Below are positions 7,654 to 16,308 of a stretch of 27,767 nt of DNA, piece after piece. The position numbers and the translations under genes were made by a program. Position 1 is the first letter of the stretch, and each line of letters begins with the position of its first letter. Source of the DNA: CAZJYI01 sp964550025 (GTDB taxonomy: Bacteria > Verrucomicrobiota > Kiritimatiellia > UBA8416 > CAYOBW01). Below the pieces are notes generated by a model. The model was given only the letters and a program-made list of their open reading frames with translations. It was not told the origin of the DNA and searched no databases. The stretch covers positions 1-27,767 of the forward strand of contig CAZJYI010000143.1 in the NCBI GenBank assembly GCA_964550025.1, given 5' to 3'.

Positions 7654-10600
7654 ATGAACCGAAACGATGACTGGTTGAAGGTGGCCGGGATGGCCAGGAG
7701 GCTCTTTGATCGCTACAAGTGGTTTGCGCTGGCTGTTCTGTTTCTCATCGTCAACAGCTACGCCGTCTTTCTCTATGCGCGTTCCTGCCGTGCACGCGGT
7801 CCCCTGCGTGTCGCCCTGGTCCAGCCCGTGGACGGTCGCGTCCGCGAGAAGGACCCTCTGCAGTGGCGCTTTGGCGCATCAATGGTGCCGCACGAGCGGG
7901 TCGGCAAGTGGACCCCGGCCGGTCCCGTCGATCTGCGTCCCCACGTTGACGGGCTTTTCTGCTGGGTACGCCCCAACCGCCTCGTCTTCCGCCCGCGGGA
8001 CGCGTGGCCGTCGTGTACGGAGTTCTCCGCCGCCGTGTCCGACCAGTTGCTCTCCGCCGACCTCCGCGCTATCGAGGGCGAACGACGCTTCACCGTGCAG
8101 TCGCCGTCGCTGGAAGTCGTTCGCGTTTCGCAGGTCGACTACGGCATATACCCCCGCATTCGCATCGCATTCAGCGACCGCGTATCCCGATCGGCCCTCG
8201 CCCCGCACCTGCACGCAGCGACGCCCGACGGCAAGGCCGTGCGCGTCAAGATCAGTCGAGCATCTTCCCCCACGGCCGCCGAAGTCACGCTCTACGCCCC
8301 GCAAGCCGAGGCCGTCGACCTGAGAATTACGGCCGGCCTGGCAAGCCTGGGAGGCCCCCTCGGCCTTGAAGACGACTGCGTGCGGCACGTGCCGCTCTCG
8401 CGCAAGCTCGAGCTCGAACACGTCACAAGCCTTGACGGCAGCATGAGCGAGATGGGCGTCCTGCTGTCGTTCAACCGTCCTATCGAGTTTGCCAACATAT
8501 CAAGCTTCGTGCGGACTGAGCCCGAGGTCACAATCTCAGCGGAACCGTACTACGGCAGTCACAATCGCATACGCCTGTTCGGGGACTTCGAATTCGGGGA
8601 GAACTACACCGTGCGGCTTGATGCAGGCTTGCGCAGCCAGGACGGCGTGTTCCTTGGTGACAACGTCACTCGCACGGTCTACTTCGGTGATGCCGACACC
8701 GAGTTGGAGCTCACGGCCAAGGGCCACTACCTCTCTCCAAGGGGCAACATGCTGTTGCCGATACGGATGATCAACGTGAAGGACTACACGGTTACCGTGC
8801 GCCGGATCTACCCCAACAATCTCGTCCCCCTCGCGGCACGCCGGACGGGCAGCTATCGCCACTACTACGGGAACGACTACCAGGGGCTCGCACACGTCGT
8901 AGCGGAGAAGAAGGTGGCGGTTGACACTCCCAACAACGTACCCGTAGACGCGCAGGTTGCCTTGAAGCCGCTGATTGGCAACCGGCGCGGTGCTTTCCAA
9001 GTAGAGCTCGTGACCGACGACGGCTCCGCGACGGACCACTACGTCGTTGTCAGCGACACCGGCATCTCCGTGCGACGCTCCGCCCGGGGGTTTCTCGTGT
9101 GGGCAAACTCGCTGCGAACGCTGGCCCCGCTCGCGGACGCCGAGGTGACCGTGTTCTCCCTCGAAAACCAGGTCCTGCACGAGGGGCGCACCGACGGCGA
9201 CGGCCTGGTGCAGTTCGCGGTCACCGACGACGGCGAAGAGAAAGGCGAACCGTTCCTGGCCACCGTTCAAAAGGGCAATGACCTGACATACCTCGTACTG
9301 GACACGAGCCGCGTCGACCAGAAAGGGCAGGAAGGGAGCCGTCCCTACCTGACGAAGGGCTACGAGGGGTTCGTATTCACGGACCGCGGCATCTACCGGC
9401 CCGGCGAAACGTGCCATGTGAAGGCCGCCGTGCGCGACGCCAACCTGGGCTGCCCCGAACCCTTCCCGGTGCAGCTGGTCGTATTCCGCCCCGACGGCAA
9501 GAAGGACCGTACGGTGCCTGGGATGCTCACCGCCAACGGCACGGCCGAGTTCGAGACCGAGTGGCCGGACTACGCCGCGACCGGCCGCTATCGGCTCGAG
9601 CTGCAACTCCCCGGTGACGAGAACCTGCTCGGCAAGACAAGCGTGGCGGTCGAGGAGTTCGTCCCGCCCCGCATCCGGGTAGAGGTGGCTTCGGACGACA
9701 CACGGGCGGGTGCCGGCGCGGACATCGCTTTCGAGGTTTCCGCACAACACCTGTTCGGGCGCCCGGCGGCGGGGCTAACGGCCGAAGGACGCGCCCGGTT
9801 CTGCGCCCGGCCTTTCGCGCCGGCCAAGTGGCCGGACCACCGCTTCGGCGATTCCTCGCGCGCCTTTCGGGACGTCACCAAGCCCCTCGGAAAGCACTCA
9901 CTCAACACACACGGCAAAGCGACGTTCACAACACGCTGTTCCGGCAAGTGGAAGCCACCGGCCGCGCTCGAAATGACAGCCATCGGGTCCGTCCGCGAGA
10001 TGAGCGGGCGCGCCGTCACAGCCTACGCCTCCCGCATGGTGGATGTCTACCCCGCCTACGTTGGAATCAAGCTCGGAGAGGGGCACCTGGCGGCTGGGCA
10101 GCCGCACGAAGTGGACGTCATCTATGTCCGCCCCGACGAATCGCTGGACGGGGACATGGACCAGTTGGCCATGAAGCTCGAGCGAATTACCTGGACGTCG
10201 GTCTTGAAGGCCGACGCGGACGGAAACTACCGCTACACCTCGGAGAAGCAGAGTGTCCTCGCGCAGAAGGACCGCGTGCCGCTGGCCGACGGGCGCGCAC
10301 AGTTCGAGATCGTTCCGAAACAGGACGGCAAGTACCGGCTCACGGTGGAGGAGCTCGCCTCAGGCGCCGCAAGCTCGGTAGAGTTCTACGCTACCCGCGG
10401 CGATCCCACGTGGTACGCATGGTCCATGGACGCGCCCGACCGCGTCGACCTGTCGTTCGACCGCAAGCGCTACCTGCCGGGACAAACCGCACGCCTCCTG
10501 CTCAAAGCGCCTTTTGCGGGTACGGCCCTGCTGACGATCGAATCGACCAACGTTCTGCACCGCGAGGTCCTCACGCTCACCAACAACACGGCGGAAGTTG

Positions 10601-13146
10601 CCCTGCCCGTAAAGGCCGCCTACGCACCCAACGTCTATTGCGCCGTCAGCCTGTTGCGCCCGGTCGTTGCTGAGGAATCCTGGGGACAGCATCGCGCAAC
10701 GGGAATGGCCGCGCTGCATGTCGATCGCCCCGGATCGCGTCTCGACATCGCCATTGACGCCCCCGACACGATGCGGCCCCGGCAATCCATGACGGCCGAG
10801 GTCCGCATCACGGACAGCGCCGGTGCGCCGGTGGAGTCCGAGGTGGTCGTAGCGGCCGTGGACGAAGCCATTTGCATGCTGAGCGCCTTCGAGACGCCGG
10901 ATCCGCACGGCTACTTCGCGGCCCCGCGGCTTCCCGCGTTCGAGCTCTGCGATCTCTACGCCCGCCTCATGCCCGAGCAGGAAGAAGCAATCAACGGCAC
11001 GGCCTCGCTGCCGGGCGGTGACGTGGGATTGATGGCCGCCCTGAGGAAACGGCTCAACCCGGTCAAGGGCCGTCGCTTTCGCCCCGTAGCGCTGTGGTCG
11101 GGCACGCGCAGGACGGGGCCGGACGGTATCGCCCGCATCGCGTTTGACGTACCCGAGTTCACGGGGCAACTGCGCCTGATGGCCGTGGCCCTCGCGAAGG
11201 CGCGCATGGGGTCCGCGCGAAAGGCCGTCACGGTTCGCCGTCCCCTCATCGTGCGTAGCAGCCTGCCGCGCTTCGCCGCGCCGGACGACCGTTTCGAGTT
11301 GCCTGTCATGATCATCAACGAAACCGGCCAGGACGACGAAGCCGCCATCACGGTGGAATGTGAAGGACCGCTGGTCGTGGCCTCTGACGCGAGGCACGCG
11401 AACACGGCGGACAAGGGGTTCGATGCTCCCACCCCCGGCGCCGTGGCGGCCTCGATGCGCATTCCCGTCAAGAACGGTGCAACCGCCAACGCCATGTTTC
11501 GCCTGAAAGCAAAGTCATTCCCGGGCAAGGGGGCGCTCCGGTTGGCCGTCTCCCTCGGAAAGGAGGAATTCGAGGAGCGGACGGAACTTCCGGTGCGCCC
11601 CCCCTGCCCTCGCGTCACCCTGACCGGCGCCGGAAAAATCGACGCCGGGCAGACCGCGACACTGGGGATCGGGGCCGGCTGGCTGAAGGGAACGGGCCGG
11701 ACGGAGCTCTGGCTGTCGTCGCTCCCCACGCTACGCATGGGCGGCGGCCTCGACTACCTGCTGCGCTATCCGCACGGGTGCCTCGAGCAGACCGCCTCCC
11801 AGTCGTTCCCGCTGCTGCACCTGGCCGACCTGGCGGGACTACTCCGCCCCGGCTGGCTGGAATCCGGTGAAGTCGACAAGCGCCTCCGGTCTGGAATGCA
11901 GCGGATTCTCTCGATGCAGCGTTCGAATGGCGGTTTCAGCCTCTGGCCCTCATCGGGTCCCTATACGTGGGGCACGTTGTACGCGACGCACTTTCTGGCT
12001 GAAGCCGCCAAGGCAGGCCACGCCGTTCCGGAAGAACGCCTGAACGCCGCCCTTGATTACATCGAGCGCTGGATGGACCGGGACGAGGCCGGGGACGACG
12101 ACAACGCCTACAACCTGTCGTATGCCTGCTACGTGCTGGCGCTGACGGGACGCCCCGCCCACGGCTGGACCAATCGACTGATGGAACGCAGAAAGGTGCT
12201 GGCACGGGGCGGCAAAGCCAATATCGGCGCGGCACTGCTGGCCGCGAATCGAAGACGCGATGCCCTGTCGTTCCTCAACACCATCGGCAGCCCAACCGCG
12301 TTGGCGCAACGCGAAACGGGCGGCAGTCTCCGGTCGAACGAACGCGATGACGCCCTTCTCCTGCTGACCTGGCTGGACCTGGACCCGGAGAACGAAGCCG
12401 TGCCGCTCCTCGTACGGCGGCTTGAGTCCGCCCAGCAAAAGGGGCGCTGGTACACGACACAGGACAACGCCATGGCACTGGCGGCGCTGGGCAAATACGC
12501 GCGGACCTTTGCGACGGTACCGCGCCATTTCGCGGGGACAGTCACCTGGAACGATGCCGGCAAATCGACGGCCTTCGATTCAGAGGATGCGTTCCAGACG
12601 CTCCTGGAGGACTACGGCGGGGGCGGCGTCACCCTTGCCTGCGCGGGAAAGGCGCCTGTCTTCTACTACTGGAAATCGGAAGGCGTGCCGCGAGAAGGCA
12701 TCGCGAAACAGCGCGACAACGGGCTACGCATTCGGCGCCACCTCATGAACACCGACGGTTCACCCATTGAATCGGGTCGACTCGTGCAGGGCAACCTGTA
12801 TCTCATGGAATTGACCGTAGAGACAGACGGCGACATCGACAACGTCGTGCTCCAGGATCTCCTGCCGGCCGGACTCGAGGTCGAGAACGCGCGGCTCAAG
12901 ACATCGCAATCCGTAAACTGGATGAAAGGGAAACAGACGTTGCCCGTATTGCATTGCGACATTCGCGACGATCGGCTGGTGGCCTTTACCGGGAGCTTCT
13001 CCGGGGAACGCCGGTACTACTACGCGGCCCGAGCGGTCACCCCGGGCGACTTCGTCATGCCGCCGGTGTCTGCCGAATGCATGTACGACGCGGCGCTCAA
13101 CAGCCTGCATGGCAGCGGGAGAATCGTGGTGGCGGGGGTGGAGTAG
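7654..13146 (+). CDS. yfhM: Bacterial alpha-2-macroglobulin, membrane-anchored
   Basis: Alpha-2-macroglobulins trap proteases: cleavage of a bait region exposes a thioester that covalently captures the enzyme. Bacterial forms act in the periplasm or at the envelope. The ATG at 7654 has GGAGG 8 bases upstream, giving 1830 residues, normal for the family. Residues 23-42 form one N-terminal transmembrane segment. There is no lipobox, unlike the E. coli lipoprotein homologue. An MG-type motif TDRGIYRPGE is at about 576-585. The A2M core (W-S-G-T-R-R-T...FDVPEFTGQLRLMAV) lies near 1148-1190. The thioester motif is intact: CLEQ, Cys1376 and Gln1379, within YPHGCLEQTASQ, followed by the alpha-helical TED domain and a C-terminal beta domain. 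It sits upstream of pbpC, the same pairing as in proteobacteria, and may protect the envelope when peptidoglycan is repaired. Confidence 0.93.
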   Translation: MNRNDDWLKVAGMARRLFDRYKWFALAVLFLIVNSYAVFLYARSCRARGPLRVALVQPVDGRVREKDPLQWRFGASMVPHERVGKWTPAGPVDLRPHVDGLFCWVRPNRLVFRPRDAWPSCTEFSAAVSDQLLSADLRAIEGERRFTVQSPSLEVVRVSQVDYGIYPRIRIAFSDRVSRSALAPHLHAATPDGKAVRVKISRASSPTAAEVTLYAPQAEAVDLRITAGLASLGGPLGLEDDCVRHVPLSRKLELEHVTSLDGSMSEMGVLLSFNRPIEFANISSFVRTEPEVTISAEPYYGSHNRIRLFGDFEFGENYTVRLDAGLRSQDGVFLGDNVTRTVYFGDADTELELTAKGHYLSPRGNMLLPIRMINVKDYTVTVRRIYPNNLVPLAARRTGSYRHYYGNDYQGLAHVVAEKKVAVDTPNNVPVDAQVALKPLIGNRRGAFQVELVTDDGSATDHYVVVSDTGISVRRSARGFLVWANSLRTLAPLADAEVTVFSLENQVLHEGRTDGDGLVQFAVTDDGEEKGEPFLATVQKGNDLTYLVLDTSRVDQKGQEGSRPYLTKGYEGFVFTDRGIYRPGETCHVKAAVRDANLGCPEPFPVQLVVFRPDGKKDRTVPGMLTANGTAEFETEWPDYAATGRYRLELQLPGDENLLGKTSVAVEEFVPPRIRVEVASDDTRAGAGADIAFEVSAQHLFGRPAAGLTAEGRARFCARPFAPAKWPDHRFGDSSRAFRDVTKPLGKHSLNTHGKATFTTRCSGKWKPPAALEMTAIGSVREMSGRAVTAYASRMVDVYPAYVGIKLGEGHLAAGQPHEVDVIYVRPDESLDGDMDQLAMKLERITWTSVLKADADGNYRYTSEKQSVLAQKDRVPLADGRAQFEIVPKQDGKYRLTVEELASGAASSVEFYATRGDPTWYAWSMDAPDRVDLSFDRKRYLPGQTARLLLKAPFAGTALLTIESTNVLHREVLTLTNNTAEVALPVKAAYAPNVYCAVSLLRPVVAEESWGQHRATGMAALHVDRPGSRLDIAIDAPDTMRPRQSMTAEVRITDSAGAPVESEVVVAAVDEAICMLSAFETPDPHGYFAAPRLPAFELCDLYARLMPEQEEAINGTASLPGGDVGLMAALRKRLNPVKGRRFRPVALWSGTRRTGPDGIARIAFDVPEFTGQLRLMAVALAKARMGSARKAVTVRRPLIVRSSLPRFAAPDDRFELPVMIINETGQDDEAAITVECEGPLVVASDARHANTADKGFDAPTPGAVAASMRIPVKNGATANAMFRLKAKSFPGKGALRLAVSLGKEEFEERTELPVRPPCPRVTLTGAGKIDAGQTATLGIGAGWLKGTGRTELWLSSLPTLRMGGGLDYLLRYPHGCLEQTASQSFPLLHLADLAGLLRPGWLESGEVDKRLRSGMQRILSMQRSNGGFSLWPSSGPYTWGTLYATHFLAEAAKAGHAVPEERLNAALDYIERWMDRDEAGDDDNAYNLSYACYVLALTGRPAHGWTNRLMERRKVLARGGKANIGAALLAANRRRDALSFLNTIGSPTALAQRETGGSLRSNERDDALLLLTWLDLDPENEAVPLLVRRLESAQQKGRWYTTQDNAMALAALGKYARTFATVPRHFAGTVTWNDAGKSTAFDSEDAFQTLLEDYGGGGVTLACAGKAPVFYYWKSEGVPREGIAKQRDNGLRIRRHLMNTDGSPIESGRLVQGNLYLMELTVETDGDIDNVVLQDLLPAGLEVENARLKTSQSVNWMKGKQTLPVLHCDIRDDRLVAFTGSFSGERRYYYAARAVTPGDFVMPPVSAECMYDAALNSLHGSGRIVVAGVE

Positions 13147-13159
13147 GGGCATAATGGCA

Positions 13160-13276
13160 GCGAGACTGCGGAACGACATGTGTAGCGAAACGCGCCAAGC
13201 GTTCCGAAGACCAGTCAGAAACTGCAACACGAGATCGGAAGACTTGGCGTCTTCCGCTACGCATTCTGCAGTCGCA
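13160..13276. repeat. BIME-like pair of GTAG hairpins (REP family 2)
   Basis: This lies in the 300-bp gap between the A2M gene and pbpC. The left copy has GTAG at 13182 followed by GAAACGC-GCCAA-GCGTTCC (13187-13205, 6 of 7 pairs). The right copy is inverted, GGAAGAC-TTGGC-GTCTTCC (13237-13255, perfect 7-bp stem), then CTAC at 13257. Both copies read outward-in as GTAGC plus a hairpin with the same GCCAA loop. The flanks GCGA..CTGC..GTAGCG and CGCTACGCA..CTGCAGTCGC also pair. The layout matches the REP pair at 7331-7488, but the stem sequence is different. Confidence 0.7.
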
Positions 13277-13299
13277 TACGTCGTGAAGAGAGGAGATGA

Positions 13300-13423
13300 G
13301 CCACAAAAGGCACAGAAGTCACAGAAGGAGAAGACCTTGTGGCGGGCCTGCCGTGCACCTGAATGGTGTGAACATCAGTATTCCGAAGTCTTTCTTTTTG
13401 TGGATTTTGTGCCTTCTGTGGCC
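13300..13423. repeat. A-rich inverted repeat (CCACAAAAGGCACAGAAG)
   Basis: The left arm GCCACAAAAGGCACAGAAG (from 13300) pairs with a right arm ending TTTTGTGCCTTCTGTGGC (to 13423). The arms are about 35 bases with roughly 80% complementarity, around a GC-rich loop of about 50 bases. The arms are much richer in A/T than the flanking genes. The element ends about 20 bases before the pbpC start, so it lies in the pbpC leader. Similar CACAAAAGGCACA repeats are, from memory, dispersed in PVC genomes; this was not verified. Confidence 0.6.
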
Positions 13424-13446
13424 ATTCAACAGGCAGGTCGAGGTTC

Positions 13447-15744
13447 ATGGTGACTCATAGCCCACATCTCTTGAAACGCGTTCTGCTCAGTCGCCGGGCG
13501 TGGCGGGTTGTGCTTGCGGGGGCCTTGCTCGCCTGCATCGCTGCCGCCGTCGTCTGGTGCATGATCCCCCCCTATGAGGCCGACCTGAAAGACTACGGTC
13601 AAGGCACGCAGATCCTGGACCGGGACGGCAACGTTCTGCGGGAGTCATTGGGTGGCGCGGACCAGGACTGCCGGCCGGTCTCCGTCGACAACATGGGGGA
13701 CTGGGTCGTACCGGCGCTCGTCGCCGCCGAAGACAAGCGCTTCTTCCGGCACAGCGGTATTGACCCCGTTGCCGTCCTGCGTGCCGTAGGCCAGAATCTC
13801 CGCGGTTTCAGGCGGATATCCGGGGCATCCACCATCAGCACGCTGGTCGTCAAACTCACACAGCCGCGTGCGCGCACCCCGTGGACGAAGGTCATGGAGG
13901 CGCACCACGCACTCGATCTCGAGCGCGGCCTCTCCAAGCAGCAGATCCTCGAACAGTTCCTCAACCGCGCACCGTTCGGATCCAACCTCCAGGGAATCGA
14001 GTCCGCCAGCCGCCGCTATTTCGGACGGGCGACGAAAGACCTAACGCTGGCGGAGTCGGCCTTGCTCGTAGGGCTGCCGCAGTCCCCGTCCCGCCTGCGT
14101 CCGGACCGGCACTACCTGCGCTCCCTGCGGCGCCGCCACTATGTGCTGGAGCGAATGCAGGCCTGCGGGTTCATCTCAGAGCAGCAGGCTCTGGAGGCGG
14201 AACGACAGGCGCCGGTGCTTTGCGGCAATCCACGCCCCTTCGCAGCGCCACACTTCTGTGACTACATGCTGCAGCACTACCCGGGCGAAAAGCGGTTGCC
14301 CACGACGTTGGACGCGCATCTGCAGGAGCTGGCAGAGGACGTCTTGCGCCGCCACGTCGGGGACCTGGCACAACATGGCGTCCACGGCGGCGCGGTTGTG
14401 ATCCAGGATGTCGCGACCGGCGCGGTGCGCGCGATGGTGGGATCGCCAGATTTCAACGACCGGCGGCACGCGGGGCAGGTGAACGGCGCACTCTCGCCGC
14501 GTTCCCCCGGATCGACGCTCAAACCGTTCATCTACGCTCTCGCCATCGACCAGGGCATGTGCACACCGGCTTCCGTTGTCGCGGACACGCCGATGCGCTT
14601 CAAGGGATACGACCCGAAGAACTTCAACCTGCGCTATCTCGGACCGGTCTCGGTGAGGGAAGCGCTGGTGCGATCCCTGAACATCCCCGCCCTGCGTTTT
14701 GCGCGCCGCATCGGCACGGAGAACGTCGTTGCCCTGTTGAAGACGGCGGGACTGGCCACGCTCGACAAACCTGCGTCCCACTACGGGCTGAGCATTGCCG
14801 TGGGAACGTGCGAGGTGCGGCTGCTCGAGCTCGTCAATGCGTATGCCTGCCTCGCACGCGGCGGCACACACTGGCCCGCGAGCACGCTGACGACCGAGCC
14901 GCCCCCCACCCCGACGCGCCTTCTGTCGGAGGAAGCCGCATACCTGGTCGCGGACATCCTGAGCGGCGACGAGCGCGCCCTGCAGGCGACCGGTCATGCG
15001 GCCGATACCGTCCTGCCCAGGGTCGCATGGAAAACCGGCACTTCCACGGGACACCGCGACGCGTGGACCATCGCGTACAATCCCGAGTACGTCGTCGGTG
15101 TCTGGGTCGGGAACGCCGACGGCCATCCATCGCCCGTGCTCGTGGGGAGCCACGCCGCCGCGCCGATCGCCCACGAGATCTTCCGCCGGATCTACCCGGA
15201 CGGCAATGCCCCGTGGTACGGCCGTCCCGCCGCGCTGCGTAGACGCTCAGTTTGCGGGCGAAGCGGCGACCTCCCGGGAGAGCACTGCCCGCTAACCGAG
15301 CTGACAGACTACATCCCGGGCATTACGCATTGCGACCTGTGCACCGTCCACCGCCGTTGTCCTGACACTGAAGAAGTGCGGGAATGCTGGCCGCCCCAGG
15401 TCAAGGCATTCCTGAGCGCACACGGCATGACGACCGAAGCGCCGCAGGAATCGCCGCAAGCGGCTCCGGGAAACAGCGCACCAAGAATCGTCTCTCCGGT
15501 CGATGGGGAGAAGCTCGCCATCGTCCCGGATGCGATGCATTCGCAACAACTCCGGCTCAGCGCGGAGACCGCGTCACCGGGCACGGAGCTCTACTGGTTT
15601 GTTGACCGTGTCCGCATCGCATCCGGCAGAGCCAACCAGCCGGTCTTCTGGCCGCTGGAACGCGGCACGCACACCATCGTCTGCTGCGACGCCAACGGCC
15701 GCGCCGACACCGCCCGGATCACGGTTGCCGCCCTGGCCCGTTGA
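13447..15744 (+). CDS. pbpC: Penicillin-binding protein 1C (bifunctional PBP)
   Basis: Class A penicillin-binding protein of 765 residues that polymerises glycan strands (GT51) and carries a transpeptidase domain, acting outside the cytoplasmic membrane. The N-terminal transmembrane anchor is at about 20-40. GT51 motifs: EDKRFFRHSG with catalytic Glu95, then GASTISTLVVKL and the FLNRAPFG region. Transpeptidase motifs: SxxK as STLK (Ser356, Lys359), SLN (Ser410-Asn412) and KTGT (Lys529). A Cys-rich connector (C..SGDLPGEHCP...CDLCTVHRRC) and a C-terminal BiPBP_C-type beta domain (about 680-765) are characteristic of PBP1C rather than PBP1A/1B. The start is the ATG at 13447 or the GTG one codon later, with GAGG just upstream. 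It is a functional partner of the upstream A2M gene, but repeats separate the two. Its 3' end is 7 bases from the convergent neighbour. Confidence 0.95.
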   Translation: MVTHSPHLLKRVLLSRRAWRVVLAGALLACIAAAVVWCMIPPYEADLKDYGQGTQILDRDGNVLRESLGGADQDCRPVSVDNMGDWVVPALVAAEDKRFFRHSGIDPVAVLRAVGQNLRGFRRISGASTISTLVVKLTQPRARTPWTKVMEAHHALDLERGLSKQQILEQFLNRAPFGSNLQGIESASRRYFGRATKDLTLAESALLVGLPQSPSRLRPDRHYLRSLRRRHYVLERMQACGFISEQQALEAERQAPVLCGNPRPFAAPHFCDYMLQHYPGEKRLPTTLDAHLQELAEDVLRRHVGDLAQHGVHGGAVVIQDVATGAVRAMVGSPDFNDRRHAGQVNGALSPRSPGSTLKPFIYALAIDQGMCTPASVVADTPMRFKGYDPKNFNLRYLGPVSVREALVRSLNIPALRFARRIGTENVVALLKTAGLATLDKPASHYGLSIAVGTCEVRLLELVNAYACLARGGTHWPASTLTTEPPPTPTRLLSEEAAYLVADILSGDERALQATGHAADTVLPRVAWKTGTSTGHRDAWTIAYNPEYVVGVWVGNADGHPSPVLVGSHAAAPIAHEIFRRIYPDGNAPWYGRPAALRRRSVCGRSGDLPGEHCPLTELTDYIPGITHCDLCTVHRRCPDTEEVRECWPPQVKAFLSAHGMTTEAPQESPQAAPGNSAPRIVSPVDGEKLAIVPDAMHSQQLRLSAETASPGTELYWFVDRVRIASGRANQPVFWPLERGTHTIVCCDANGRADTARITVAALAR

Positions 15745-15751
15745 TGCGGTG

Positions 15752-16228
15752 CTACACCTGCGCCAGGATGACGACGTAGTTCTTGCCATACTTCTTCACG
15801 CACTTCGGGCATGTCGTGTAGAAGAAGTACATCTTCTGAAGCGGCTTGCCTTTTTCCTGTACGAAGGTCTCCATCTCCTGGATCCAGCTCTTCATGTTCC
15901 GGTACGGTCCCTCGAAGACCCTGGACAGAAACGTCCCGGAGATGGTCTCCATGTTGGCCCCGGGAATGTCCGCGGTCACCTCGATGTAGACATCGGCACC
16001 CCACAGCGAGTTTTCGTCCGAGAGGACAACCGGTGGCGACGGCATGGCGCCCGCCGCCTCGATGGCGCCGATGTTGCGTTTCATCACGGCGCCGAAGTTC
16101 AGGGGTATGTGAAAAAGGCTGGTCACCCGGTCCTTCACGAACCGCTTGCCCTCCCAGCTCAGTTCCTTGTCCTCCCAGGGCCCGGGATCGAACCGTGGAC
16201 AACACTCGTCTTTGCCGTCAGCGCTCAT
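15752..16228 (-). CDS. Conserved protein with C-terminal CPKC motif
   Basis: Conserved soluble protein of 158 residues with no signal peptide or transmembrane segment. The ATG at 16228 is preceded by GGAGG 8 bases upstream. Recognisable segments are FHIPLNFGAVMKRN, LSDENSLWGADVYIEVT, SGTFLSRVFEGPYRNMKSW and, near the C-terminus, FYYTTCPKCVKKYGKNYVV. The pair of cysteines in CPKC could bind metal or form a disulfide. An N-terminal CC pair (residues 9-10) is also present. The FEGPY segment recalls GyrI-like ligand-binding folds, but the similarity is weak and I assign no function. I recall close relatives in diverse bacteria, so the gene is probably real and horizontally widespread. It is convergent with pbpC and probably separate from the following LamG gene. 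Confidence 0.8.
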   Translation of the reverse strand: MSADGKDECCPRFDPGPWEDKELSWEGKRFVKDRVTSLFHIPLNFGAVMKRNIGAIEAAGAMPSPPVVLSDENSLWGADVYIEVTADIPGANMETISGTFLSRVFEGPYRNMKSWIQEMETFVQEKGKPLQKMYFFYTTCPKCVKKYGKNYVVILAQV

Positions 16229-16308
16229 CGTTGCTTCCTCCGGGTGGTTTCCGTCTCTCTGTCAGCGACTGCCCCGCCCGTGCAGTCATTCACGAGGCCA
16301 TCGGCCGC

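Noticed and set aside
7079..7657. Open frame of 192 codons before the A2M gene
   Set aside because: It runs through the palindrome and REP-like pair, has no recognisable domain and overlaps the A2M start; treated as non-coding repeat region.
8536..9750. Minus-strand frame of 404 codons inside the A2M gene
   Set aside because: No domain recognised, and it is fully contained in a well-supported gene with conserved A2M motifs in the opposite frame.
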